From NCBI GenBank assembly GCA_021413535.1, contig JAIOQF010000300.1:1-11768 (forward strand): 11,768 bases of DNA, given 5' to 3'. Below are positions 1 to 11,100 of the stretch, in pieces (the stretch's first letter is position 1; each line of letters starts with the position of its first letter). Made by a program: the position numbers and the translations under genes. This DNA is from Verrucomicrobiota bacterium (GTDB lineage Bacteria > Verrucomicrobiota > Verrucomicrobiia > Verrucomicrobiales > Verrucomicrobiaceae). Below the pieces are notes generated by a model. That model did not search any database and was not told where the DNA came from. It saw only the letters and a list, made by a program, of their open reading frames with translations.

Positions 1-1
1 C

Positions 2-1210
2 CGCATCGGCACTGGCGACAGCAACAGCCCCGTCTCCATGAACCAAACGCTCGGTCTGGCCAACAACGCCCAGGGCGGAAACTTCAGCAAATATTCCCTG
101 TGGCTCGATCGCGGATTCATCAAGTATGAAGTCGGCGGCAGCCCGCGATACACAGAGAAAACCGAACTGGATGCTGATGGGAAAACTCTGCACACCGTCA
201 TGGTTCCGCACGAATCCCGCGGCCTGCTCTCGCTGACCTTTGGTCGTTTCGACAATCCGTTCTTTTCCACCAGCGAAATGATCTGGGATGAAGACGTAGG
301 CTTTGACGGCCTGGCCATCAAGGGTCGTTACGAAATTACCAAGGGCGTTACTCCCTTCTTTGTCGCCGGCCTGTTTCCGATCTTCAACACCGACTTCAAC
401 TTCGCGACCAACCAGCCCGTCAAGTATCAGAGCACGGACAAGTGGCTTTATGCCGCGCAGATCGGCACTGATCTGAAGTTCTCGCGCAACGTCGATGCGA
501 CGGCGGCCGTGGCTTACTACAATTTCCAAGGTGTTGCGGGCGAGCTTTCCGATCCCTTCATTCCATTCAATTCCCAGGACCAGAGCAACACCGACGGCAC
601 CCGCCAGTCGTTCGCGCAGCGGGGCAACACCTACCGCGCGATCCGCAACATCGTGCCGGATGCGCTCAACAACTACGGCACCAGCAACCAGTATCAATAC
701 TTCGGACTGGCTTCTCCCTTCGAAGTGCTTTCCTACAGTGCGCGTCTCAATCTGAACTACTTCGAGCCTGTTCAGATTTCGTTCCTCGGCGAATATGCCA
801 AGAACCTCGCGTGGAACAAGAGTGACATCAACCAGGTCGCGGTCAATAATCGCGGTCCGGTGCCGGTCTCGGCGACCGATCCTACCGCGCCCGCGCCAAT
901 GGGCGAGTATGATGGCGGAGGCACCGCGTGGACTCTCGCCTGTATCATCGGCAAGCCTGTCTGCGAACGAGCGGGCGACTGGAGCATGACCTGTGGTTAC
1001 CGTCATGTGGAGTCCGATGCTGTGGTTGACTCCTTCACTGATTCGGATTTCGCGGCGGGCGGCACCAATGTCGAAGGTTACACCGTGGGCGGCTCCGTTG
1101 CACTTTCACCGCGCGTGAAGTTTGGCGCGCGTTGGATGGGTGCCAATCAAATCGCCGGTCCCCCGCTGAAAAGCGACGTCCTTCTGCTCGATCTCACCGC
1201 CAAGTTCTAG
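2..1210 (+). CDS. Putative outer-membrane porin (Porin_5-like), 3' part; N-terminus outside window
   Basis: The frame is open from the first complete codon at position 2 and gives 402 residues before the TAG at 1208-1210. The ATG at 38 is internal, because the codons before it (RIGTGDSNSPVS) already read as porin sequence. Seen: alternating polar/hydrophobic strands, aromatic girdle residues, Gly/Asp/Asn-rich loops, and a last strand ending LLLDLTAKF with a terminal Phe, the usual BAM recognition ending. The stretches SKYSLWLDRGFIKYE, DAVVDSFTDSDFAAGGTN and GPPLKSDVL match my memory of the bacterial 'putative porin' family. Role from the family: passive diffusion of small solutes across the outer membrane; substrate unknown. 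Family members are usually some 500-600 residues, so perhaps 100-200 residues, with the signal peptide, lie upstream. The next gene starts 2 nt after the stop. Odd: three cysteines clustered near the C-terminus (codons at 941, 962, 992). A phosphate- or sugar-selective porin of another family is the main alternative. Confidence 0.85.
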   Translation, partial: RIGTGDSNSPVSMNQTLGLANNAQGGNFSKYSLWLDRGFIKYEVGGSPRYTEKTELDADGKTLHTVMVPHESRGLLSLTFGRFDNPFFSTSEMIWDEDVGFDGLAIKGRYEITKGVTPFFVAGLFPIFNTDFNFATNQPVKYQSTDKWLYAAQIGTDLKFSRNVDATAAVAYYNFQGVAGELSDPFIPFNSQDQSNTDGTRQSFAQRGNTYRAIRNIVPDALNNYGTSNQYQYFGLASPFEVLSYSARLNLNYFEPVQISFLGEYAKNLAWNKSDINQVAVNNRGPVPVSATDPTAPAPMGEYDGGGTAWTLACIIGKPVCERAGDWSMTCGYRHVESDAVVDSFTDSDFAAGGTNVEGYTVGGSVALSPRVKFGARWMGANQIAGPPLKSDVLLLDLTAKF

Positions 1211-1215
1211 CCATG
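1208..1215 (+). other. Tight porin/coiled-coil gene junction (TAG-CC-ATG)
   Basis: The porin stop TAG is followed by two bases and then ATG at 1213. No clear Shine-Dalgarno sequence precedes the ATG; the nearest purine-rich bit is the AAG at 1202-1204 inside the last porin codons. This spacing suggests translational coupling: ribosomes finishing the porin would re-initiate on the coiled-coil gene, so the two products would be made together. The coupling is inference; the spacing is seen directly. Confidence 0.6.
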
Positions 1216-1281
1216 ATCCATCGTTCACTCATCATCATTCCCCTCGTGCTTGTTACGGTCGCAAGCATTGCCGCCAGCGCC
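1213..1281 (+). other. Sec signal peptide of the coiled-coil protein
   Basis: Residues 1-23: a short positive n-region (H3, R4), a hydrophobic core of mostly I, L, V and A from residue 6 to 20, and an A-S-A motif before D24, which fits signal peptidase I. There is no cysteine at the cleavage site, so it is not a lipoprotein. Confidence 0.8.
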
Positions 1282-1971
1282 GATCCCGCCGCCGAGGCCA
1301 ACAAGAAGCTGCGCGAAACTTTGCGCAACACCATGATCCAGCTCCGCACCGTGGAGACAGACAAGGCCACTCTGCAAGCGGCGCAAACCGAGCTTGAACT
1401 GAAGAACAAAGAGCAAGACAACAAAATCAAAAGCCTGGAAAGAAAAGTCGCCGATCTCATCAAGCAGAGCGCAATCGACAAAGCCGAGGCAGAAAAGAAG
1501 GCGACCGAGCAGGCTTCTTCCATCGTGACCCGTGACGTGGAGATCGCACGGCAGGCCGAGTCGCTCAAGAAGTGGAAAGAACACGAAGTGGAAGCCGTGG
1601 CGCTGATGAAGAAACTAAGCGACGAGCGCGCCAGAAAAACTTCGGAGGCTGTCATGCTGCAGCGCCGGGTGGACGACCAGCAACGGCGAAATGCCGAGAT
1701 GTATAAAATCGGCACAGAGGTGCTCAGCCGCCTTGAAAATTTCGGACTGGGCACCGCGCTCACCGCGCGCGAGCCCTTTGTCGGCACCACGCGGGTGAAG
1801 CTGCAGAATCTGTTCCAGGATTACGCAGACAAGCTGGCCGACGCCAAGATCAAGCCCGGCCAGTCTTCGAGTGAAAGCGCTCCGCAACCTGCGCCAGCTC
1901 ATAGCGAAACTCCCGCCAAGGATTCGAAAGCACAACTGAAGAAGTCGCCACCCGTCGCCAGCAAATCTTAA
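1213..1971 (+). CDS. Exported coiled-coil protein of unknown function, 252 aa
   Basis: I do not recognise a named family. The start at 1213 is chosen over the in-frame ATG at 1132 because it gives a clean Sec signal peptide (MIHRS, then a run of I/L/V/A, then ASA before DP at residues 23/24) and avoids a 79-nt overlap with the porin. Residues about 26-165 are a Lys/Glu/Gln/Ala-rich heptad-like region with no Pro and almost no Gly, expected to be a long coiled coil. Residues about 163-216 (MYKIGTEVLSRLENFGLG... to ADAKIKPG) form a more mixed, probably conserved C-terminal block. Residues 217-252 are a Ser/Pro/Ala/Lys low-complexity tail. There is no second membrane segment, no lipobox cysteine and no catalytic motif. 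It should be periplasmic, perhaps tethering or spacing envelope parts, or chaperoning a neighbour; this is inference from the signal peptide and its place between a porin and a giant exoprotein. An OmpH/Skp-like holdase is a looser alternative. Confidence 0.85.
   Translation: MIHRSLIIIPLVLVTVASIAASADPAAEANKKLRETLRNTMIQLRTVETDKATLQAAQTELELKNKEQDNKIKSLERKVADLIKQSAIDKAEAEKKATEQASSIVTRDVEIARQAESLKKWKEHEVEAVALMKKLSDERARKTSEAVMLQRRVDDQQRRNAEMYKIGTEVLSRLENFGLGTALTAREPFVGTTRVKLQNLFQDYADKLADAKIKPGQSSSESAPQPAPAHSETPAKDSKAQLKKSPPVASKS
1288..1707 (+). other. Long coiled-coil region (residues about 26-165)
   Basis: About 140 residues dominated by K, E, A, Q, L, D and R with regularly spaced L/I/V/A, no proline and no glycine until the KIG at the end. 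If one continuous helix, it would be about 20 nm long at 0.15 nm per residue, in the range of periplasm depth. A coiled-coil predictor would settle the register and breaks. Confidence 0.75.
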
Positions 1972-1996
1972 ACCGCGAGGTTTGAAATTAACCGCC
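1972..1996 (+). promoter_or_regulatory. Short intergenic spacer with weak GAGG ribosome-binding site
   Basis: Twenty-five bases separate the TAA at 1969-1971 from the chosen GTG at 1997. A GAGG at 1977-1980 is the only Shine-Dalgarno-like element. It sits 16 nt before GTG 1997 (long) and only one base before TTG 1982 (too short), so it does not decide the start. No stem-loop terminator and no room for a separate promoter are seen, which supports read-through from the upstream genes. Confidence 0.4.
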
Positions 1997-2110
1997 GTGC
2001 CCCACTCGGATTCCATTCCCCTGTTCGGAGCGCATAGCTTCCGTGAATTCGCCGGAACACTGGCGACCGGGATCATGCTGAACATGCTGCTGGCAACGTC
2101 CGTGAATGCA
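1997..2110 (+). other. Probable signal peptide of the TpsA protein (residues 1-38)
   Basis: From GTG 1997 the first 38 residues have H13, R16 and E17 in the n-region, a hydrophobic stretch from about F18 to T34 (AGTLATGIMLNMLLA), and V-N-A before G39. The rather long n-region recalls the extended signal peptides of many TpsA proteins. The ATG at 2075 would leave only 12 residues before the cleavage site and no positive charge, which argues against it. Confidence 0.6.
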
Positions 2111-5100
2111 GGAGACATCCTGCGCGGTGGCGCACCGGCCAACACAGCGAGACCACAGTCTTCCTTCGGCACCAATCCCGCCGCTTCCATCCAGGCTCGA
2201 TCCGATGCCAAGGATGCGCTGGCGCGAACCAGCCAGGCGCTCAATTCAGTGAACGCGATGCAAGCCGCCGCCCGTGCAGCGGCGCAGGCGAACGTAAAAA
2301 ATCTCGGGGTCAATCCGAACAATCCCGCGCAACAACTCCCGGACGTGCCCAACGGACTTGTGCCCGGCGGACTTCAGTTTGTCAGTGCGACCGGGGCCAG
2401 CGCCCCTACCCAAAGCGCAGGCGGACGCGGCGTGCAGGTCACGGTGAGACAAACGGTGCAGCAGGCGCTCATCAATTGGAGCAAATTCAACATCGGCAGC
2501 AACACCACGCTTAAATTTGATCAAAGCGCAGGCGGCGCTGACGTGGGACAGTGGGTCGCCTTCAACAAGGTCAACGATCCCACCGGCCAGCCCTCGCAGA
2601 TTCTGGGTTCCATCTCCGCTCCCGGACAGGTTTATGTGATCAATCAAAACGGAATCATTTTCGGCGGCAGCAGTCAGGTCAATGTTCATGCGCTCGTCGC
2701 GTCGTCCCTGCCGATCAACGACAACCTGATCGCGCGCGGATTGCTGAACAATCCCGACGCCCAATTTCTATTCTCCGCACTCGCCTTGCCAGCAGGCGCG
2801 AAGGGAACTCCAGCGTTCACCCCTCCCGCGCTGCCCGCCAATGCCAAACAGGCAGCGAATGGCGAGCTGCAGAATGGCGACGTGACTGTGCAGGCGGGCG
2901 CGAGGCTCACCGCGCCAACCACCGCGGGCAATGTCGGCGGCAGGATCGTGCTCGTCGCGCCGAACGTTACAAACGCGGGCACCATCTCCACACCGGACGG
3001 ACAAACGATTCTTGCGGCAGGATTGCAGGTGGGATTTGATGCTCACAAATCCAGCGATCCCAGCCTGCGTGGTCTGGACACTTTTGTGGGTGCCATCGTC
3101 AGTCCCTCTTCGGCCAATCCTCCTTATGCGGGCAACGTCACCAACCGTGGCCTCATCGAAGCACCGCGCGCAAACGTGACGATGGCGGGGAAATCAGTCA
3201 ATCAACTGGGAGTCATCAACAGCAGCACCTCCGTTTCGCTCAATGGAAGAATCGATCTTGATGCTAGTTACAACGCCGTAAGCAACACTGCTTACGATCC
3301 GGTGACGCTTCCTGATGTCCCGCCGTTCCTGTTCCGTTCCTCCGGCAACGTCACGCTCGGACAAGGCAGCGTCACGCAGATTCTTCCGGAATGGTCGAGC
3401 ACCGAAAAGGTTGTCGGCACAGCGCTGGCTTTGCGCTCCCAGATCAACATGCGCGGTGCCACCGTCCACCTCGCTGAACAGGCATCGGTGCTGGCTCCCA
3501 GCGCCACCGTAAATCTCAGTGCCGGCAAATGGGATTACACATTGTCTGGAGTCACGCAGCGGAGTTCGTTCGTGTATTCAGGCGGGCAGATTTATCTCGA
3601 TTCCGGTTCCATGATCAATGTGGCTGGCTCCACCGATATCTCTGCGCCGATGTCAGATAACATCGTCACCGTGCAATTGCGCGGCGCGGAGCTGGCCGAT
3701 CGTCCGCTGCAACGCGGCGGTTTGTTGCGCGGGCCATCCATCACGGTGGATCTTCGCAAGACGGGAATTTACAACGGCTTCGCGTGGGTCGGCACTCCCC
3801 TGGCGGATCTCTCCGGTTATGTGGGTCTCGTCCAGCGCAGCGTTGGCGCTCTCACGACCGAGGGTGGCACAGTGAATCTCAATGCCGGCGGCTCGGTCAT
3901 CATGCAAAAAGGCTCGACGATTGACGTGTCCGGCGGCTTCATTAATTACGACGGCGGGCTCGTCAAAACCACGCGAGTCCTTTACGCGGGACATATCATC
4001 AACATTGAAGACGCTCTTCCCGACAAACTGTATGAAGGCATCTACACCGGACAGTTCACCTCCAGCCACTCGCGCTGGGGAGTAACCAACACTTACCAAG
4101 TGCCCTTCATGACCGGCGAGCATTTCGAGCCCGCCTACGTATGGGGCGCGAACGGCGGGCGCATCGGCATTCAAGCACCCGCCATGGCTTTGGATGGAAC
4201 TCTGCTGGGCAACACCGTCCCCGGCCAGAGGCAGCGCTCCAATCCTCCAGACACCAGCACTCTGGAGTTAAGCTTCAAATCACAACAGCTCGTCTCACCG
4301 ATCTACCCGTTTCATTCCCCAACACCACCTCTGATCACTTTTGAAGAAAACGGAAATCCGGCGCCAGCCGATGCCTTCACGCTCGATGTCTCGGGAAATC
4401 CGCTGCCGCTTCGTGCCGATCGTCAGGCCTCCGTTTCGCTCTCGCCTTCGTTGCTCACCGCCGCCGGGTTCGGCCATCTGAAAATCGAAAATCCTGACGG
4501 CGATATCATCGTGCCTCAAGGCGTCGCGCTCAATGCGCCAATATCCGGTTCCATCCTTTTCACAGCGGCGAACATCAGCATCCTCGGCTCCGTCACCGCA
4601 CCCGGAGGCAGTGTCAGCTTCACGACTTACAACATTTCGCCCACAGTCGTGGATGCGCTCTCGCGCGCTGCAACTCCGCTGACTCCGCCGCCGAACACGG
4701 ATCGTGGGAATTTTACCCTCGGACCTTTGGCATCGCTCAGCACCGCCGGATTGCTGGTGGATGATCGACTCAGTGCTCCCGCTCCGATGAGCCTTCCCTT
4801 GGTAACGACGGGCGGAACGGTGGCGATCAATTCCTACAACACCACCTTGAACGAAGGCAGCATCATTGACGTGTCGGGTGGCGTGGTGATGAGCACTGAA
4901 GGAAAACGAACATACGGAAATGGCGGCAGCATCACCATCAAGTCAGGTCAGGATGCCAGCATTCCTTCGGTGATCGGCGGCAAGCTATTACTCGGCGCGA
5001 CACTCAAAGTATTCTCGGGAGCGACCGGCGGTTCACTGGCCATTCAGGCCACGCGATTTCAGATCGGCGGTGCATTGACCGGCGACAACGGACTGCTGCT

Positions 5101-8100
5101 CTCGCCCGACTTCTTCAATCAAGGCGGCTTCAGCAGTTTCACTCTCACCGGACTGGGCGAAGCGACGGATAATCCTGATGAATATCTTCCGGGAATATTG
5201 ATCGCGCCCGGCACCACGATCAAACCCGTGGTGCAGAGCGTGCTGGCGCTGACGAATGTGCCAGGCCAAAATGGCATCACTCTGGTTCCGCTCGTAAAGC
5301 CCGACGGTCTGCGGCCGCCTGTCAGTTTGAGCTTCCGCTCGCCAGGCGTGAAAGATCTCTACACTGGATTACTCGTGGTGCGCGGTGATGTGATGATGAG
5401 CGAAGGCTCAAAAATCTTGGCGGATCCGCTCGCATCCGTTTCATTCAGCGGCGACACCGTGACCTTGCTCGGCAAAGTCATCACGCCCGGCGGCAGCATC
5501 AGCATCACGGGCGCGAACAGCTTTCTCTCGCTTGATCCGAATCCGCCTGTTGCCCTGCCGACAGTTTACATCGGTCCGCGTGCTTTTCTTTCCACCGCTG
5601 GCACCACAGTGCTCATTCCTGATCGCTGGGGAAATCGCACCGGCTCTGTGCTGCCAGGCGGATCCATTTCCCTCTCGGGCAACATCGTCGCTGAATCCGG
5701 CGCGGTGCTCGATGTCTCTGGAACCAGCGGTGTCCTGGATCTTCCGCCGGCTTATCTCAACTTGAACGCCTTGCTGGATGGGCTGGCCACGCATCAGCCG
5801 CTGGTGCCAGTGTCCAGCGGATTGACCGCGCCGATCTACAGCTCCCTTGGCGTCCCCACCACGGTAGACAGCAACGGCGGCACGATCATCTTGAAAGGCG
5901 GACAGGAACTTTTCGTGGATGCCAAGCTGCTCGGAAATGCGGGCGGACCCACGGCACTGGGCGGAACTCTCATCGTGAGTTCAGGCCGGTTTTATCCGCC
6001 GGCTTCTGTGCAGACGCCTGCTGATATCAATCTCGTCGTAACTCAGAGTTCCCCGACGATTCCGCGCGCCGGGCAGAATGGTATCGGCAGACCTGTGCTC
6101 GATTCCACAGGGACACCGCTGCCCGGCATGGGTTACTTCGCAGCGGATACTTTTGCGCGCGGTGGTTTTGATTCTCTCGCACTGGGCGGAAACGTGCAGT
6201 TCTCCGGACCGGTCAACATCAATGCCCGTCGCGCGCTGGCTGTCGGGAGTGGTGGCGTTATTTTCGCGGATGATGCGGTGAACCTCACCGCGCCGTATGT
6301 GGCGCTCGGAACCGCATTCCGCGTCCCGTTCCAAGCCCAGCAGCAGGATTTGCAACCATTCACGCAGGGCGGCGCTCCCTTTTATATCCCGCCGACTTAT
6401 GGCCCGGGCGTGCTCACCGTAAAAGCGGACTTAATTGATATCGGCAATCTCTCCCTGCAAAATATCGGCAGGGCGAATTTGATAGCTGATGGCGGCGACA
6501 TCCGAGGGAACGGCACTTTCGTCATCGCTGGCGATCTCTATCTGCGGGCCGGACAGATTTATCCGACGACAGCCGGAAATTTCACGATGGTCGCTTTCGA
6601 CGGCGCGGCACCGGGCACGATCACCATCGCAGGATCGGGAAACAGACAAGCTCCGCTTTCCGCAGCAGGAACACTCAGCATTTACGCATCCGTGATTCAA
6701 CAAGGCGGGGTGTTGCGCGCTCCGTTCGGCACGATCAATCTGGGATGGGACGGCTCGGGAACCGGGCCAGTGGATTTGGTTTCAGGTCAGTCTGCTCCCG
6801 TGACGACGCAACTCAACCTGACTGCTGGCAGTATCACCTCGGTGTCGGGACTTGGATTGCTCATTCCGTATGGCACCAACCCCACTGGCAATTCGTGGAT
6901 CGACCCCACTGGCCTCGACATCACCGCTGGAGGATTGCCCATCAAAGGCATCAACCTTCTGGCGCAGAGCGTCACCACTGCGGAGGGTTCCGTGCTCGAT
7001 CTTCGCGGCGGTGGTGACCTTTATGCGTATCGCTGGATACAAGGAACGGGTGGAAGCATGGACGTCCTCGCGTCTTCATCTGGCTTCGCCGTCATACCGA
7101 GTTACGAATCAAATTTCTCGCCCTTCGCTCCATTCAACAACACCTCCGTCGCCTCTGCGCTCAATGGTGATCCTGGCTACGTGAATGCCAACCTGTCGGT
7201 GGGTGATCGCGTCTATCTCGGTGCCAGCAGCGGACTTGCGGCCGGAGTTTATACGTTGCTGCCAGCGCGTTACGCACTGCTGCCGGGCGCATTCCTGGTC
7301 ACTCCGCAATCGGGCACACCTATCGGAACATTTTCCAGACCTGACGGATCGAGCCTGGTGTCGGGTTATCGCTACAACGATCTCAACGGCAGCCGCCAGG
7401 TGCCTTCAATCTACAGCCGTTTTGAAGTCGCGTCCGGCTCCGTGGTCCGCGCCCGATCCGAATACGCCGATTACTTCGCCAACTCCTTCCTCAAAGAAGG
7501 CGCGCTGGCTTTGGGTTTCAATGTGCCGCGACTCCCGATGGATGCTGGTCATCTCATCTTCCAGGCGACCACGGCAATGTCTCTTTCCGGAAATGTTTAT
7601 GCGCAGGGTGCCGCCGGTGGACGCGGCGGCCTGGTGGATATCAGCAGCCCACTGGATATTCTGATCACAGGCCCCGGCGTCAGCAGCGGCGGAGGTCAGC
7701 TGGTTCTCGACGCCACGAAGCTCAGCAGCTGGGGCGCGGAAAGTTTGCTCATCGGCGGCGTTCGTAAGGTCGGAGCCAATGGCACGACGATCACCGTCAA
7801 CACGACCAACCTCACCGTGGACAATCCGGGAGCGCCATTAAGCGGCCCGGAAATTATTCTCGTGGCAACGGGAAGCATGACGCTGACGCCGGGATCACAA
7901 ATCATGCAAACCGGATCCATCGCTGGTGCGGCGGAAACACTTCTGCTGGGAGATGCTTCAATTCCCGGAAGCGGAGATGGAACACTGTTGCGCGTTAGCG
8001 CCGATGTGTCGGCTCAAACCATTCGATCCGGAGTCAGTGCGTCCAGTGTGCCTAACATGATCATCGGCGCCGGCGTGCAGATTTCCGGTGCCAGCCTGAC

Positions 8101-11100
8101 GCTTGATTCGACTTACGGAACCTCGCTGGATCCAACTGCGGTTCTAACCGGCCAGGCTATCTCGCTCAACAGCGGCCAGATCAGTCTGGCGCTTGATGGC
8201 TCCAGCCCCGCCACTGCAGGCCTCGTGCTTGCTGGAACAGCATTGCAGAGCTTGCAGAGCGCGCAGTCCTTGTCGTTGCTGAGCTATACCTCGCTGGATA
8301 TTTATGGATTCGGGCAGTTCAGCACGCAGGGTTCCCTGGCACTTCACGCGGCAGAGATTCGCGGCTTCAACAACTTCGGCGGCGTGGTCACACTTTCCGC
8401 CAATGACATCCTGATTGATAACATCGCCAAAGGCAGCGTGGTGGGCGCGGTGGATGCGCCCAGTGGTTTCCTTTCGCTGAATGCCGGCACGATCCGCATC
8501 GGCAGCAACACGGTGAAGATCGATCAATACGAGGGTGTGATCTTGAATGCCACCAACGGCATCTTCCTCTCTGGCACGGGCGGACTTAATGTTCAGACGG
8601 CGCTGACTGCGAACACTCCGTTCATCACCACGACCGGCGCCGCCACCCAGTCGCTGACATCAGGCGGGGCAATGATCTTGCAATCCCCGGGCGGAGTCGG
8701 CACGCCGGCGAGCGCTGGCTTGGGTGCAAGTCTGACCGTCACTGGTTCCTCGGTCGCAGCTAACACCAACATTTATCTTCAGAGCGGCGTGCTCACGCTG
8801 CATGCCACGACGGGAGATGTGACGGTCGGTGGTCGTCTCGAACTTGGCGGCACGGCGCGTGAGTTGTTCGATCTCGTGCGCTATACCAACGGCGGCAAGG
8901 TCAACCTCATAGCTGACAATGGCGCCGTCACGCTTGATGGGGGCAGCGTTGTCACCGTCGCTGCACAGAGCGGAGGCGGCAATGCAGGCTCGATCCTGGT
9001 GAGCGCGGCCAACGGTGCATTTACCAGCTTGGGCACATTGCAGGGTGCTGGCGGCACAGGAGGATTGGACGGCACATTCTCCCTCGATGCGGCAAGCCTT
9101 ACCAGCTATGCAACCCTCAACACGATCTTGAACACCGGCGTATTCAATGAATCGCGGTCCATTCGCATCCGCACGGGCAACATCGTGCTCAGCGGAATCG
9201 CCACGGCACATAACTTTGACTTCTCGACAGATGCCGGCTCGATCACCGTCACAGGAACTCTGGATGCATCGGGTGCACAGGGAGGCCGTATCGCCCTTGC
9301 CGCCAGAGATGGTCTGACGCTGGCATCGGGTTCCATCCTCACCGTGGCGGGTCAGAATTTCGACAACGCTGGCAAAGGCGGCGCGGTCACGCTGGAAACC
9401 CGCGGCAATGGTGGCGCGGTCATCGACATCAAAAGCGGCTCGACGATTGATTTGTCCGTCACCCAAGCCGCATCGCTGGGACAGTTTACGGGAACACTCC
9501 ACCTCCGCGCTCCGCAGAATGCCGCAGGCACCAACCTCCAGATTAACACGATCAACGGCACCATCTCAAATGCATCGAGTATTGTGGCCGAAGGCTACAA
9601 AATTTTCACGCTCAACTCCGCGGGCGGCAGCACCATCACTGCGGCGACAAGGACCAGCGTGCAGACCAACGCGCAGACCTTTGTCGATGCCATCTACGGC
9701 ACGGCAAATCTCGGCGGCTTGCTCCCTGCCGCGCCCTTGTTCAACAGTGCCGTGCTGACCGTGAGACCGGGCGCGGAAATCGTGAATACACTGGGCAATC
9801 TTACGCTTGGCGCCACGGTCGGCACGGACGACTGGAATCTGTCCACCTTCCGATTCGGACCACAGAACGTGCCCGGCGTGCTGACACTGCGCGCCGCTGG
9901 CAATCTGTTTTTCGCCAATGCACTGAGCGACGGATTCACCTCCAGCGCTTACAATTCCACGCTGATGACGCCCAGTGCGACGTTGCCACTCAACGCCCAG
10001 TCGTGGTCGTATCGTCTCGTTGCGGGCGCGGATTTCACTGCGGCAGATTTCCATCGGGTGCTTCCATTATCCAGCCTCGGCGCGGGCGTCGGCTCGCTTC
10101 AGTTGGGCAGGGACGGTGACACGAATATCTCAGTTCCCTTCGGCACGAATGCGCAGACGAGCACTGCCGTCGCCGGACATTTCCAGGTCATCCGCACCGG
10201 CAGCGGTGACATCGACATCGCCACGGCGCGTGACGTGCAATTACTCAACGCCTTTGCCACGATCTACACGGCAGGCACTTTGATCTCCGATCCCTCCCTG
10301 GGTGGAACTTTCGATGTGCCCATCTTGAATGCATCGGGCGGGCAGACAACATTGGGCGCGATCCAGCAGAGCCCCGCCTATCCTGCGCAATACACCATCG
10401 GCGGCGGCAATGTAACCATCAACGCGCAAGGTGACATCGCACACCTGACCCAGGATATCACGGCGACTCTGGTTGCGGATTCATCACGGGAACTGCCGAT
10501 GAACTGGCTCTATCGCCGGGGCTATGTCGATCCAACTACCGGACAGTTTGGTATCGCCAAGTTCGGTGACGTAGCCTCCACCACCTGGTGGGTGGACTTC
10601 AGTAATTTCTTCCAAAGTGTCGGCGCGCTCGGCGGCGGCAACGTCACCATGATTGCTGGCGGCAACGTCAGCAACGTGGATGCCGTGACTCCCACGAATG
10701 CCCGCATGCCCGGCGGCACACCCAACTCCAATGCGCTGGTCGAACTCGGCGGAGGCGACGTGACGGTTCGCGCCGGAAAGGACATCGACGGCGGCGTTTA
10801 CTACGTTGAACGCGGACAGGGAATTCTCGAGGCTGGTGGCAGCATCCACACCAACAGCACTCGATCCCCCTCACTGATCTCGATCATCAATGCGCCACCT
10901 CTCCAACCCGAGACCTGGCTGCCCACGACGTTGTTCGTTGGCAAGAGCAGCTTCGATGTCAACGCGCGTGGCGATGTGCTGCTCGGTCCTGCAGCCAATC
11001 CATTTCTGCTGCCCGGCGGTTACAGCAACACGTTCTGGTATAAGACTTACTTCTCGACTTATGGAGCCGCCAGTGGTGTGACGGCATCTTCACTCTCGGG

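Noticed and set aside
930..1010. Possible frameshift in the porin around the Cys-rich stretch
   Set aside because: Family-like sequence continues in the same frame before (GGGTAWT) and after (ESDAVVDSFTDSDF), so the frame is intact.
1132..1212. Upstream ATG extending the coiled-coil protein by 27 residues
   Set aside because: It would overlap the porin by 79 nt and bury the evident signal peptide that begins at ATG 1213.
1937..1996. Terminator between the coiled-coil and TpsA genes
   Set aside because: No GC-rich inverted repeat followed by a T run is present in the spacer.
1615..2352. Minus-strand open frame of 245 codons across the coiled-coil/TpsA junction
   Set aside because: It overlaps two well-supported + strand genes and their signal peptide, shows low-complexity Ala/Arg/Ser/Cys composition, and has no recognisable domain.
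2551..3039. Plus-strand open frame in another phase (162 codons)
   Set aside because: Arg/Gln-rich shadow of the TPS domain, which itself is clearly coded in the other frame with family motifs.
5381..5389. RGD tripeptide in TpsA (and a second at 10967-10975), as in Bordetella FHA
   Set aside because: Two RGDs in over 3200 Gly/Asp-rich residues are expected by chance or as GD-turns of rungs, and the likely environmental host gives no reason for integrin binding.
7185..7664. Plus-strand open frame of 159 codons in another phase
   Set aside because: It overlaps the conserved LLPARYALLPGAF block of TpsA; its own product is Arg/Ser/Cys/Trp-rich with no domain.
8660..9502. Long open frame on the minus strand, 280 codons
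   Set aside because: It lies wholly inside the TpsA frame, its product is a basic, Cys/Arg/His-rich composition typical of antisense shadows of GC-rich genes, and no family is recognisable.
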